From Pseudo-nitzschia pungens (taxonomy: Eukaryota > Bacillariophyta > Bacillariophyceae > Bacillariales > Bacillariaceae): a stretch of 64,000 nt of DNA. The DNA is taken from the NCBI GenBank assembly GCA_037355855.1, contig CM074759.1, positions 5,394,001 through 5,458,000 on the forward strand, given 5' to 3'. The notes beneath the pieces were generated by a model, which saw only the letters and a program-made list of their open reading frames with translations, was not told the origin of the DNA and did no database searches. Of this stretch, positions 40,610-49,682 are shown in pieces (position 1 is the stretch's first letter; each line of letters opens with the position of its first letter). A program made the translations under genes and the position numbers.

Positions 40610-43552
40610 ATGCCTCCCCCCCCGCCAGCTTCCAGGCGAAAAAGGTCTACCTTGGCTAACACTCCTTCAAACAAACGCGCCTTTACGGGGACCCCTTCCC
40701 GCCGACTACCTGCTGGTTCCGTTCTTCAGGCTACTCCCTCTCCCCCTCCCTCTCCCCGTACAGCTAGGGATTCACTCCCTTCGGATGATGATATGTCCTT
40801 CACTTCTGCTGTGTCTACTGGTGCACTAGATGATGTTGATATGAGCACTGAGCAGTCAGGCACTGGGCATTCAGACACAGGGCATTCAGGCAGTGGGCAG
40901 TCCGACAGTGGGACGTCTGACAGTGGGAAGTCCAACAGTGGAAATTCCAACAGTGGGACGTCCAACAGTGGGAAGCCCAACAGTGGAAAGTCCAACAGTG
41001 CGACGTCTAGGGATGGCCAGCCAGGCTCTGAGCACTCAGACTCTAAGCACCCTCCTTCCAAGGTCTCTCCTTCCAAGTCTAGTCTGAAACAAGCTACTCT
41101 TGCATTTCTTTCTGACACACCGTCTGCAGAGCGACATGCCCTGCGCAAGAAAGCCCTGGCTGCTGCCAACAAAGCTCACTCAGATTCCTTCCTCTGGTGC
41201 TTCTACGGTAAGGGGCCTTTTACTGGTCGTGCTTCCATTCCCACCCCTATCCACACTCTTCGTAAAACTCCAGCAGGATTCCGGCTATGGACTGGGTGTC
41301 CTAGTCCCACTCACTTCTTCAGCAAGAAAGATGGGAATGACAAGAAATCCATCCATGATGTCTGTCAGTCTGCCATCCCTCCAGCATATGCTCAAGCTTT
41401 TCCTGACAACCCTGAGTGGAGAACTGCTTCTGTGGAGTCCCTGGTTTCCCTTGCTTCTCTCTGCTTTCAAGCCTCTGCAGACTGGACCAAGCAACCTTCA
41501 GGCCATGCTCTGAAGAGATGTCTTATTGGTTTGGCCAAGATGTCTCCTGAGTGTTTTGATGACCTGTATTGTGAAGGTAACCTTTTGCCCAGCACTGAAG
41601 GAAGAGTTTGGTTGGCAGCCAATCAGGTGCTTGGCTCCCACTGGCATTTCAAGAAGCGACCTCCTACACCTGCGCCAGCTGCAGTTGATGATGCTTCCAC
41701 CTCCAAATCAGTGTCCTTTCTTCCTGGTGGTGGTGATGCTACTGTCTTGTCCTCCTCTGCTGGGCATTTCCTCCAACGCCGAGGGGTTTGCTCCAGTGAT
41801 TCTAGAGCTCCAGTGGATGTCACTGCTGGCACCAAGTGTTCTCATAGTTCTTATGTCACTCTGTCCCTTCCAAGGTTGATGTCACAACGCCCTGGGGAAC
41901 TATATGATGAGCTGCTCAAGTCTCTCAAGGAAGCTTTGGATCTTCTATGGACTGTTGACAAGCGCCTGGTGTTGTATGTTTTTCCCTCCAGAGCCAGGCT
42001 CAACCCCAAGGCCAAGCCTGTTACCAAGTTTTGGACGACACTTCCTGACAGGAAGACCTTGGAATTGTATGTTGCTCAGCTCTGGCTTCGCAGTAGAACT
42101 GCTCCTCATCTACGCTTCTTTGTGGGCCACAGTGCTTCCCTGGAGAAACTCTTTTCAGCACAATTGCTCCAGAGGCTCAGAGACCGTGATATGGACCTGA
42201 AATATGACCACATACAGGCCCCAGTTATTGTCACGTGTGGCTTTCTCCTTGGATCTTACATGCAGAGTTTTGATCTTGACCACTACAACGAATTGCTTCA
42301 CACTCATCCCAGGTTTCAGGCGTGTCCTATTGCTGTTATCAGGAAGAATATCAGCCTTGACAACTCCAGACCTCCTGATCCCAATCCGGTTCTGGCTGCT
42401 CATGTTTTATGTGATGCAACAAAGCGCGCCCAAACTGTTAAGCTCCTCAAAGCCCAGTTCAACCGGTGCAAACCTTCAGACATTGCCTCTCTCCCTGATG
42501 GTAAATTCTACAAGTTTATTGAGACAGCTACCAATCCTTCTGACAGACCTCTTCCCCCCTCCAAGCTCAAGACTGTTCGCCAGGCTAAGCACCGCCAAGC
42601 TAAATTTATTGAGAGCCATGAAACTGCTCCTGTTCTGGGGGTAGTTGATCTTGATCTTCCAGTTGACCTGGGCCAAGGGCTGGGTTTGAAGACACTGCGC
42701 AGTGTGCTTCTGGGTATCAGAACCCGTGACAATTGGTCATGGCCTCTTTTTCTTTCTGTCGATACCAGTTCATACCGAGGCGAGATCCTTGCTTTGTACA
42801 ATATCACTACCAAGGCTGAAGCAATGGCCATGTTGTCTTTCCTGCCTATTATACTGGAAGCTCATTATGGTTCTTGTGTTCGACAATGGTTCTCTTCTGA
42901 GTGCTTGACTGAAATGGAAGCCTACCATTGGGATGCTGCTGCCAATTGTGTTGTGGAAACTGCACCTGCTGCAGATCCAATGCAGGATGACTCTCTTCCC
43001 TTTTTTGGTGATGGGGATGCAAGAGATTGGGAACTTGTTGATGATGACTTGTCAGTTGACCTTGCCCCAGACCTCACCTTTGCTCTGGATCTGCACTTTA
43101 ACCTCCAAGCCCGTGCTGACAGTGGTGGTGGCGGATTTGATGATTCTCAATCCATGGATACTTTAGCAACCGGTACTTCCAATCTCACTGATGTCCAGGC
43201 TTCAGCGCCTGCAGGTGGTGTTCCTACTGGAGGTGATCCTTCCAATGTTGCCAAGGCTGATGCCTCTCCTGGTATTCCTCCTGAAGTTCCCCCTGCAGTT
43301 CCTGACCCTCCCCAGAATGCCATGGCCGGTGACCTCCCTGTGGCCTCTCCTGATTCCTCAACTGCAGTTCCTGCTGCCGGTGGTGGGGAAGACGCAGCCT
43401 CTGCATTGAGGCTTGGAGTTGCTGCAATTGCATTCTCCTCCAGCCATGATGCTAGCGTCAGTGATTTGAGCCATGCCAATGTTTCCACCAAATCAGCTCC
43501 GGCAACTCTTCCATCCCTGCGACAGACTGGGTTTCCTTCTGATCATGGTTAG
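40610..43552 (+). CDS. LINE H ORF1 protein (980 aa, fold not recognised)
   Basis: Position suggests an RNA-binding ORF1 protein, but I recognise no CCHC knuckle, RRM or other standard ORF1 domain. Visible parts: a basic N-terminus (PPPPPASRRKRS), a Ser-rich stretch, a 15-bp-unit repeat coding for SNSG-type pentapeptides (about 40855-41010), and a conserved block with WCFYGKGPFTG and CPSPTHFFSKK. A larger block follows (SSYVTLSLPRLMSQRPGELY, LDLLWTVDKRLVLYVFPSRA, CDATKRAQTVKLLKAQFNRC, SWPLFLSVDTSSYRGEI), then an acidic/Pro-rich tail. TAG at 43550-43552 overlaps the ORF2 ATG. X and L carry related copies, so the protein is a family feature. Confidence 0.85.
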   Translation: MPPPPPASRRKRSTLANTPSNKRAFTGTPSRRLPAGSVLQATPSPPPSPRTARDSLPSDDDMSFTSAVSTGALDDVDMSTEQSGTGHSDTGHSGSGQSDSGTSDSGKSNSGNSNSGTSNSGKPNSGKSNSATSRDGQPGSEHSDSKHPPSKVSPSKSSLKQATLAFLSDTPSAERHALRKKALAAANKAHSDSFLWCFYGKGPFTGRASIPTPIHTLRKTPAGFRLWTGCPSPTHFFSKKDGNDKKSIHDVCQSAIPPAYAQAFPDNPEWRTASVESLVSLASLCFQASADWTKQPSGHALKRCLIGLAKMSPECFDDLYCEGNLLPSTEGRVWLAANQVLGSHWHFKKRPPTPAPAAVDDASTSKSVSFLPGGGDATVLSSSAGHFLQRRGVCSSDSRAPVDVTAGTKCSHSSYVTLSLPRLMSQRPGELYDELLKSLKEALDLLWTVDKRLVLYVFPSRARLNPKAKPVTKFWTTLPDRKTLELYVAQLWLRSRTAPHLRFFVGHSASLEKLFSAQLLQRLRDRDMDLKYDHIQAPVIVTCGFLLGSYMQSFDLDHYNELLHTHPRFQACPIAVIRKNISLDNSRPPDPNPVLAAHVLCDATKRAQTVKLLKAQFNRCKPSDIASLPDGKFYKFIETATNPSDRPLPPSKLKTVRQAKHRQAKFIESHETAPVLGVVDLDLPVDLGQGLGLKTLRSVLLGIRTRDNWSWPLFLSVDTSSYRGEILALYNITTKAEAMAMLSFLPIILEAHYGSCVRQWFSSECLTEMEAYHWDAAANCVVETAPAADPMQDDSLPFFGDGDARDWELVDDDLSVDLAPDLTFALDLHFNLQARADSGGGGFDDSQSMDTLATGTSNLTDVQASAPAGGVPTGGDPSNVAKADASPGIPPEVPPAVPDPPQNAMAGDLPVASPDSSTAVPAAGGGEDAASALRLGVAAIAFSSSHDASVSDLSHANVSTKSAPATLPSLRQTGFPSDHG
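40855..41015 (+). repeat. 15-bp minisatellite in ORF1 of H
   Basis: Degenerate units of the type AGTGGGAAGTCCAAC encoding SGKSN/SGTSN pentapeptides. The X equivalent (50430-50570, minus strand) has a different unit number, so the array changes length within the coding frame. Confidence 0.8.
43545..43552 (+). promoter_or_regulatory. ORF1 stop / ORF2 start overlap (ATGGTTAG)
   Basis: The ORF2 ATG begins five bases before the ORF1 TAG, in a different frame. X has the identical overlap at 38437-38430. This fits termination-reinitiation, as established for some other LINEs with overlapping stop/start codons. Confidence 0.7.
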
Positions 43553-46500
43553 CTCTTCTGGTATGAGGTTTGATGGGGTGCCTTCCAATCCAAATCCCAT
43601 CAATGCTTCTACTGTTTCTCCCTTTTCCCCCTCCGCCTCTTCCCCTGTCTCTCATTTTGTCCAATTAACTCTTCATGGAGACTCTCTTGCTGCTAAGGAT
43701 TCTGATAGTTTTGGTCATTCCTTTCCTCAAGCTCCATCCTCTAATTCCACCATTATCACCTTCCAAAACATTGGACCCCAACGTAGAGCTGCCTTTATGT
43801 CCAGGTCCAAGCACAACTCCCGACAATTTGTCAAGAGCAACGCCAGTGTGGCGCTTTTTGCTGAACATTGTTTGAATGAATCCAAGCTCCTGCCCTGTGA
43901 TCTTTTTAATCGGCGCATGAAGAATGTCTGTCCCTCAAGTTTTTCCTATCTTGCCAACAACAAGCATGAAGCTTCTGACTGTTCATGGCTTCAGCCTGGT
44001 GGTACAGGGTTTTCCATTGATCAACTGTTCAGTTCCCACAAGATTGCCCATGGGGCTGATCCTTCTGGTCTTGGGAGATGGTCCTTTGTCAAGTTTCAAG
44101 GCAGGGATGGCTACAATGTCACCATGTTTTCTGCTTACTGCCCAGTTGAAAATGATAGGGATCTTGGTTCAGTCTGGAATCAACAGTGCCGCTACTTTCA
44201 AGCAGCTGAAAATCTTTTCAGTCCCAATCCCTGCATTCTTTTTCACAGGGATTTGACTGCTGCCCTTCAGGTCTGTCTGGGTGCAGGTGACCAGGTCATT
44301 CTTGGGATTGATCAAAATGCTGATGTTCGGACTGATGGCTTGTCTTTTGAGCTCAAGGCTCTTGGTTTCAGAGATGCCATTCTTACCCTTCATAGTACGT
44401 CTTCTCCTCCTGCCACTCACAACCGAAACACTACCAGAACACCAATTGATGCCATTTGGGTCTCTGAGAATGTTGATGTTCTCAGGGCTGGGTATTGTCC
44501 CTTTGGAGGTGCCCATGGTATGGAATCTGACCATCGCATGCTCTGGATTGAGGTTTGTAATGGCAGCATCATGGGCAAATATTTGCCACCTCCTGTGAGA
44601 TTCTCTCATTCCAAACTCCAGTCCTCCCATCCTCATCTGCGACAACGGTATTTCAAGCGAGTGAGGCACTGCTTTCTTAAGGCTGGAGTGTTTTCTCTCC
44701 AAGCTAAGCTGGAGCACCTACTGGCTCAGTTTCAGTCTGGGGATATTTCTGTGCGAACTGATCTCATCACCACATATGAAGTACTCCATGAAACCTCTAC
44801 CTCTCTCAGGCTCTCTGTTGAACAAACCCTCTGCCACACTAGAGCTGGTTTGGTTCCATGGTCACCTAAGCTGCAAGTCTATCGTGATACCATTGACTTC
44901 TGGCGGCGTGTTGTTAAGTTGAGACAGGGTGTGTCCACCAGTCATACTGTTTTGAAAAGGTTGGCCTGCAAGCTTTCTCTCTACAAAGGAGAACACAGTG
45001 ACCTTTCCAGTGCTCTCCTCCATCTGAAACAAGCTTACAAGCAATACCGGGCAGTGAAGCAACTGGCCCCCTCATGGAGAGACTCCTTCAATCAAGGCCT
45101 GGTGGATGCACTTCTTGCTGAAGGCAAACCTCACAACCAGAATGCTTCCCAGATTCGTGCCAGGATGCGCAGGGAACGTCTTCAAAGAGAGCTTGGCCTT
45201 GCTGCTAGGTCTATTCGGGGACGTGTCAACAAGTCAGCTGTCTTGAGAGCTATTGCAGTTGGCCCTGATGGTGCTGAACAGGTCTTGGAGTCCCAGTCCA
45301 CTATGGTTCCAGCTATGGCTGAATCCAATGTCCGGCGTCAACAGCAGTGTCTTGGCACTCCCTCCATGACTCCCCCCTTCATTCAAGATTTTGGCTACCT
45401 CGGCACAGCCCATGCTTCTGCTCAAGTTCTTGATGGCACATATAATCCTCCTCCTGCCACTGACAAATACCTGTCTGAATTTCTTTCTTGTCTCAAAGTC
45501 CCTGCCTCTATTCTGAGTTTGCCTCCCTTTGACTATTCAGTGTGTCCAGCTGACAATGCTGCTGCCTGGAAACACCAAAGGGAACGCACAGCAAGTGAAC
45601 CTTCTTGTTTGAGTTTTGCCCACCACAAGGCTTTTGCCCTGGATCCCCAGTTGAACAAGTTTGACACTCTACTGAGATCCGTCCCATTGATTGTTGGCTT
45701 CTCTCCTTCTGCCTGGCAGGTCATCACGGATGTTGAGATATTCAAGAAACCTGGTGAATATAGAGTGGATAAGATGAGACTCATCCAGTTGATGTCTCCT
45801 GAGTTCCAAATCAACAACAAGATGATTGGCAGACGCATTCTTGCCCATGCTGAACGTGCCAATGCAGTGGCGGTTGATCAACATGGAAGCAGGAAACACC
45901 ACAAGGCCATCAACACCTGCTTGAACAAGAAGCTCATCTGTGATGTGTTGAGGCAGAAGCGCAGATCCGGTGCTGTTGCTATGAATGATGCCAAGGGCTG
46001 TTATGATAGAATCTCTCATCCCATTGCAGGTCTCACTCTCCAGAGCTTTGGTGTTCCTGCACATGTGTGTGAAGTTCTTCTTTCTACTCTGCAACATGCT
46101 AAGCACCACATCAAAACTGGTTTTGGTCGTTCCGGCCCTGTGTATGGTGATGAACCTGTTCCTCTCAGTGGTTGTGGCCAAGGCAATGGTATTGGTCCAA
46201 CTCTTTGGGCCTTGGTGTCAACCATTGTCTTCCGAATGATGCAACAGGCTGGGCATGGTGTCCATCTTATCACTTCTTTGTCACTGCAACTGGTTTCTCT
46301 TGTGGGTTTTGCCTTTGTGGATGACACAGATTTGTTTTGTGCTGGCTCTGATTCCTCAACATCTGGTGAGGAATTGGCTGTTGATTTTCAGGGAGCTCTT
46401 GACCGATGGGCTGGAGGGATTATTGCCACTGGTGGTGCGATTGAACCTGCCAAATCCTTCTGTTATTTGATTGATTTCAAATGGAATGGATCCGGTTGGG

Positions 46501-49385
46501 ACTATCGCTCCATTGCTGATATGCCCGGTGACTTCTCTGTTGCTGATAAGAATGGCAATCGCGCTACCCTGGATCGTTTTGAAGTTGACCATGCTGACAA
46601 GACCCTTGGGGTTTTTATCTCCATGGATGGCAATGAGGAAGCACAGATTGCTCACATGAAGTCACAGTCCCAGTCTTTTGGCTCTCAGCTCAAGGCTTCC
46701 AAGTGTGAGAAGAGGGCATCCCTCTACACATTCAAGTATTCTTTCATGAAGTCTGTTGAATACCCCATGCCTGTCACGCAACTTGATGAGGCCACTTGGA
46801 CTAAGATAATACACCCAGCTCTTGTTCCGGTGCTGAATAAAGCAGGGATGTCACGGACATTTCCCAGACATGTATTCTATGGTCCTTCCCTCTATCAAGG
46901 CTTTGGTTTTATTCACCCCTACCTCCTCCAAGAGTTCAGTCATATTGCCACCCTCTTTCAGGAATCTGTCAGGTCCTCCCAAACTGGTAGGATTCTCAGG
47001 CTAACTGCTGAGTCTCTACGGCTCGAACTTGGCATTCCTCTCCATCTTGGTGTCACACCATATCATCCTTTTGCTTCCTATGTCACTCCCTGCTGGTACA
47101 AACATGTGTGGAAGTTTTTCTCTGTTCACCCTGTGAGCTTGTTTGAAGACTTCCCAGATCTTCCCCTGCTACGTTCCAATGACTGCTATCTCATGCAAGC
47201 CTTTGTCAACGCTGGCTTCAGAGGTGCTGACTTGTCCCTCTTGAATCACATGCGCATGTCACTCAAGGCTATCTCCCTTGCTGACATTTGTACTCCAGAT
47301 GGGAAGAGACTCTCTCCCATGGCTTTCCAGCTGATATCCTCCAATCACTTGAGGGATCATCTTGACTGGCCGAGATGTCCTCCATCTTGGCCTCCAGCAG
47401 CAAAGCGCTTATGGACTAAGGCACTTCAGACCTGTTTTCTTCCCCCTTGTCCACCCCCTGCAGCCAGGGCACTAGCTCCTTCTTTTCATCTTGGGCCTTG
47501 GCTCTCTCCCCAGACAGCTTCTCTCTGGCCTTGGTTTTTGTCTCCTTCCACCGACAGAATATTCTTCAAAACTTCTACTGGCTGGATTGTGAGCACCTCC
47601 CAGGGCAGGGGTAGATACAGGGTCACTTCTGAACTCATTTCTGACAAACCAGCATGTGCTATTGAGCTTGTCTGCCCTGTTATTTGTGGACAAGTTGTAC
47701 GCGTTGTTGGGTCCTCTGCTTTTGTTTCTGAACCTCCTGACATGGATCCTCTGGAGTACAATCCATTTGATTCTCTTCCAGACTCCCCAGTAGATGCCTT
47801 TGATGCACTCTGTGCGTCTCCAAGGGTACTTCTCCACCAATATTCCCTGCCACAGACTGGCTGTCAGCACCTTGTTGATGCTATTGCGAGTGGTACTGCC
47901 AGTGCTGTATGTGATGGTTCATTTGATCCGGACCTTCTCAGAGGAACTTCTGCTTTCATTTTGTCACCCAATACCTCCACCAAGTCTGCTTCTTTGTTCC
48001 TCACTGGCTGTAATTTTGTCAGTGGATCCCCTGAGGATCAGTCATCCTACAGGAGTGAACTGGCGGGTATCATTGGAGTTCTCACCTGTTGCACTGCTCT
48101 GGTGAATCTTTTTGATATTGCTTCTGGCTCTATCAACATTGCTCTGGATGGTGACACAGCTCTCAAACAGGCTCAGGGATCTTGGCCATTGGTTATTTCC
48201 CAAAAGTCTTTTGATTATGTTTATGTCATCCGCAACATGATTTCTGCCCTGCCAATTTCTGTGAACTTTCAATGGGTTCAGGGCCATCAAGCTGGAATTT
48301 TTCTTGATTGGTGGGCCCTTCGCAATCATCAGGTTGACAGCATGGCAAAGGCATTTCTCTCTGTCCATAGAGCTTCTGCCCATCACTATCCCAGACTTGT
48401 GTTTGAGCCCTGGGCTTTTTCTCTCAATGGATGCAAGTGTTCAAGGTTTGATCAGAATGCTCTGCATGTTGCCATTTCTGGACCTCCTCTTCTTAAATAT
48501 TGGCAGACCCACCATGATATCCCCATTCCACAACCTGTTTTGGGTTCCATCCATTGGTGTGCCCATCTGTCTGCCTTCAAGCGACTCCCTCCTGGCATGC
48601 AAAGGTGGTTTGTCAAGTTTGCTTCTGGATGCATTGGTGTTGGCAACCAACTACTTCACTACCAGTATCAGGATCACTCCAGGTGCCCATTGTGTGATGC
48701 AGACAACGAGAAGGTTTCTCATGTGCTCTCCTGCAAGGATCCTGGGGCTGTCAGGCACAGTGTGTCGGCCTTCACGGGACCACTGCAGCAGAGGCTTGAA
48801 GTTGAACAAACTGATCCATCATTGGTGACTGCCATTGTGGATCTTCTCACAAGAGTTCGGAAGGGTCAGACCATTTATCCATCATCCTACTCCCTTGCAA
48901 TTGCTTCTGCTGTCAGGGCACAGAGGACTATTGGTTGGCACAACTGGCTTCTTGGTAGGTGGTCTCCTCGCTGGTATCAAATCCAGGCTGACTACTACTC
49001 CCACATTGGAAGCAAGCGCTCTCCCAAACGTTGGGCTACAGCTATCATCCATCAGTTCTTTCTTACCTCCTGGGATCTTTGGACTTATAGGAATGAACGA
49101 CTCCATGGTCCTGGGGGTACCCTTGATGCTGAACAACACCAATCTCTTGATGCTTCCATCTCCTCTGAATTGGCCATTGGTGCAGCTGGTGCACTCCCCC
49201 AGTCACACTCCCTTTTGCAAACCCCTTTCCAAGTCCTACAAGGTTACACCCTGACTGCCAAGAGGCAGTGGCTTGCAACCATCCACCTTGCCAGGAAGCA
49301 GTATGCAGCGCCTGTCCCACCAGTGCAGCCATACCAACAAGAGGCTGCTCTTCTCAGAGCCTGGCTTACTGGACCTCAGGGTTGA
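43545..49385 (+). CDS. LINE H ORF2: APE endonuclease, RT, RNase H, CCHC finger
   Basis: 1,946 residues from the ATG at 43545; the ATG at 43473 is in frame but inside ORF1. Endonuclease ~85-335: FQNIG, FAEHCLNESK, SAYCPVEND, LGIDQNADV, PIDAIWVSEN, ESDHRMLW, all core APE-type residues. RT: AMNDAKGCYDRI (~811-822), PLSGCGQGNGIGP (~872), FAFVDDTDLFC (catalytic FVDD ~923). RNase H ~1454-1605 with D in VCDGSFD, E in YRSELAG, D in ALDGDT, and H/D in QGHQAGIF...NHQVDSMA. C-terminal CPLC...H...C finger ~1714-1729. All catalytic positions look present. It acts by target-primed reverse transcription. The size and added RNase H set it apart from simple L1-type ORF2. Confidence 0.94.
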   Translation: MVSSSGMRFDGVPSNPNPINASTVSPFSPSASSPVSHFVQLTLHGDSLAAKDSDSFGHSFPQAPSSNSTIITFQNIGPQRRAAFMSRSKHNSRQFVKSNASVALFAEHCLNESKLLPCDLFNRRMKNVCPSSFSYLANNKHEASDCSWLQPGGTGFSIDQLFSSHKIAHGADPSGLGRWSFVKFQGRDGYNVTMFSAYCPVENDRDLGSVWNQQCRYFQAAENLFSPNPCILFHRDLTAALQVCLGAGDQVILGIDQNADVRTDGLSFELKALGFRDAILTLHSTSSPPATHNRNTTRTPIDAIWVSENVDVLRAGYCPFGGAHGMESDHRMLWIEVCNGSIMGKYLPPPVRFSHSKLQSSHPHLRQRYFKRVRHCFLKAGVFSLQAKLEHLLAQFQSGDISVRTDLITTYEVLHETSTSLRLSVEQTLCHTRAGLVPWSPKLQVYRDTIDFWRRVVKLRQGVSTSHTVLKRLACKLSLYKGEHSDLSSALLHLKQAYKQYRAVKQLAPSWRDSFNQGLVDALLAEGKPHNQNASQIRARMRRERLQRELGLAARSIRGRVNKSAVLRAIAVGPDGAEQVLESQSTMVPAMAESNVRRQQQCLGTPSMTPPFIQDFGYLGTAHASAQVLDGTYNPPPATDKYLSEFLSCLKVPASILSLPPFDYSVCPADNAAAWKHQRERTASEPSCLSFAHHKAFALDPQLNKFDTLLRSVPLIVGFSPSAWQVITDVEIFKKPGEYRVDKMRLIQLMSPEFQINNKMIGRRILAHAERANAVAVDQHGSRKHHKAINTCLNKKLICDVLRQKRRSGAVAMNDAKGCYDRISHPIAGLTLQSFGVPAHVCEVLLSTLQHAKHHIKTGFGRSGPVYGDEPVPLSGCGQGNGIGPTLWALVSTIVFRMMQQAGHGVHLITSLSLQLVSLVGFAFVDDTDLFCAGSDSSTSGEELAVDFQGALDRWAGGIIATGGAIEPAKSFCYLIDFKWNGSGWDYRSIADMPGDFSVADKNGNRATLDRFEVDHADKTLGVFISMDGNEEAQIAHMKSQSQSFGSQLKASKCEKRASLYTFKYSFMKSVEYPMPVTQLDEATWTKIIHPALVPVLNKAGMSRTFPRHVFYGPSLYQGFGFIHPYLLQEFSHIATLFQESVRSSQTGRILRLTAESLRLELGIPLHLGVTPYHPFASYVTPCWYKHVWKFFSVHPVSLFEDFPDLPLLRSNDCYLMQAFVNAGFRGADLSLLNHMRMSLKAISLADICTPDGKRLSPMAFQLISSNHLRDHLDWPRCPPSWPPAAKRLWTKALQTCFLPPCPPPAARALAPSFHLGPWLSPQTASLWPWFLSPSTDRIFFKTSTGWIVSTSQGRGRYRVTSELISDKPACAIELVCPVICGQVVRVVGSSAFVSEPPDMDPLEYNPFDSLPDSPVDAFDALCASPRVLLHQYSLPQTGCQHLVDAIASGTASAVCDGSFDPDLLRGTSAFILSPNTSTKSASLFLTGCNFVSGSPEDQSSYRSELAGIIGVLTCCTALVNLFDIASGSINIALDGDTALKQAQGSWPLVISQKSFDYVYVIRNMISALPISVNFQWVQGHQAGIFLDWWALRNHQVDSMAKAFLSVHRASAHHYPRLVFEPWAFSLNGCKCSRFDQNALHVAISGPPLLKYWQTHHDIPIPQPVLGSIHWCAHLSAFKRLPPGMQRWFVKFASGCIGVGNQLLHYQYQDHSRCPLCDADNEKVSHVLSCKDPGAVRHSVSAFTGPLQQRLEVEQTDPSLVTAIVDLLTRVRKGQTIYPSSYSLAIASAVRAQRTIGWHNWLLGRWSPRWYQIQADYYSHIGSKRSPKRWATAIIHQFFLTSWDLWTYRNERLHGPGGTLDAEQHQSLDASISSELAIGAAGALPQSHSLLQTPFQVLQGYTLTAKRQWLATIHLARKQYAAPVPPVQPYQQEAALLRAWLTGPQG

Positions 49386-49682
49386 TTACACTTTGTACCT
49401 TGGTCTTGTCTTCTGTTCCTGCTTCTCATCCTGTCCCATCCCTTTTGATACTGGATCTTATCCCAATATCTTCACTCCCATTTCACTTTCTCTCAATTCC
49501 CTATTTTGTGGGACTTGTTTGTCTTTTTCCCTGCTTGATGTTCAAGGTTTGTTTGAAAATTTGTCGTTCTGCCACTTGGGGTCCTGACTCTATGATGGAG
49601 GCGACGTTAAAGTCTGGTTACAGACTGAGTAATTTAGTTTCACCTTTGGTGATTAAAGTTATTTAAATACGTATATTATTAT
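49386..49682 (+). other. 3'UTR and tail of LINE H
   Basis: Contains AGTCTGGTTACAGACTGAGT (49611-49630), hairpin CACCTTTGGTG (49641-49651), then TTATTTAAATACGTATATT and the ATT-rich tail. Nearly identical to X and homologous to G. Confidence 0.75.

Larger units (their letters stand above)
39961..49682 (+). mobile_element. LINE H, ~9.7 kb, 5'-truncated but coding-intact
   Basis: Plus-strand member of the X family inserted in X ORF1, with a 22-bp target duplication (39942-39963 / 49683-49704). It begins within the 5'UTR at GTGTCTCGCTCAAGG; X continues about 970 bp further upstream, so H is 5'-truncated and may lack its promoter. ORF1 (40610-43552) and ORF2 (43545-49385) are both uninterrupted. 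It ends in TATTATTATTA. With X it makes an inverted repeat running outward from about 39960. Confidence 0.92.

Noticed and set aside
43473..43544. Upstream ATG of ORF2 at 43473 (and 38509 in X)
   Set aside because: It lies inside the ORF1 coding end; the ATG at 43545 overlaps the ORF1 stop in both copies and is more plausible.
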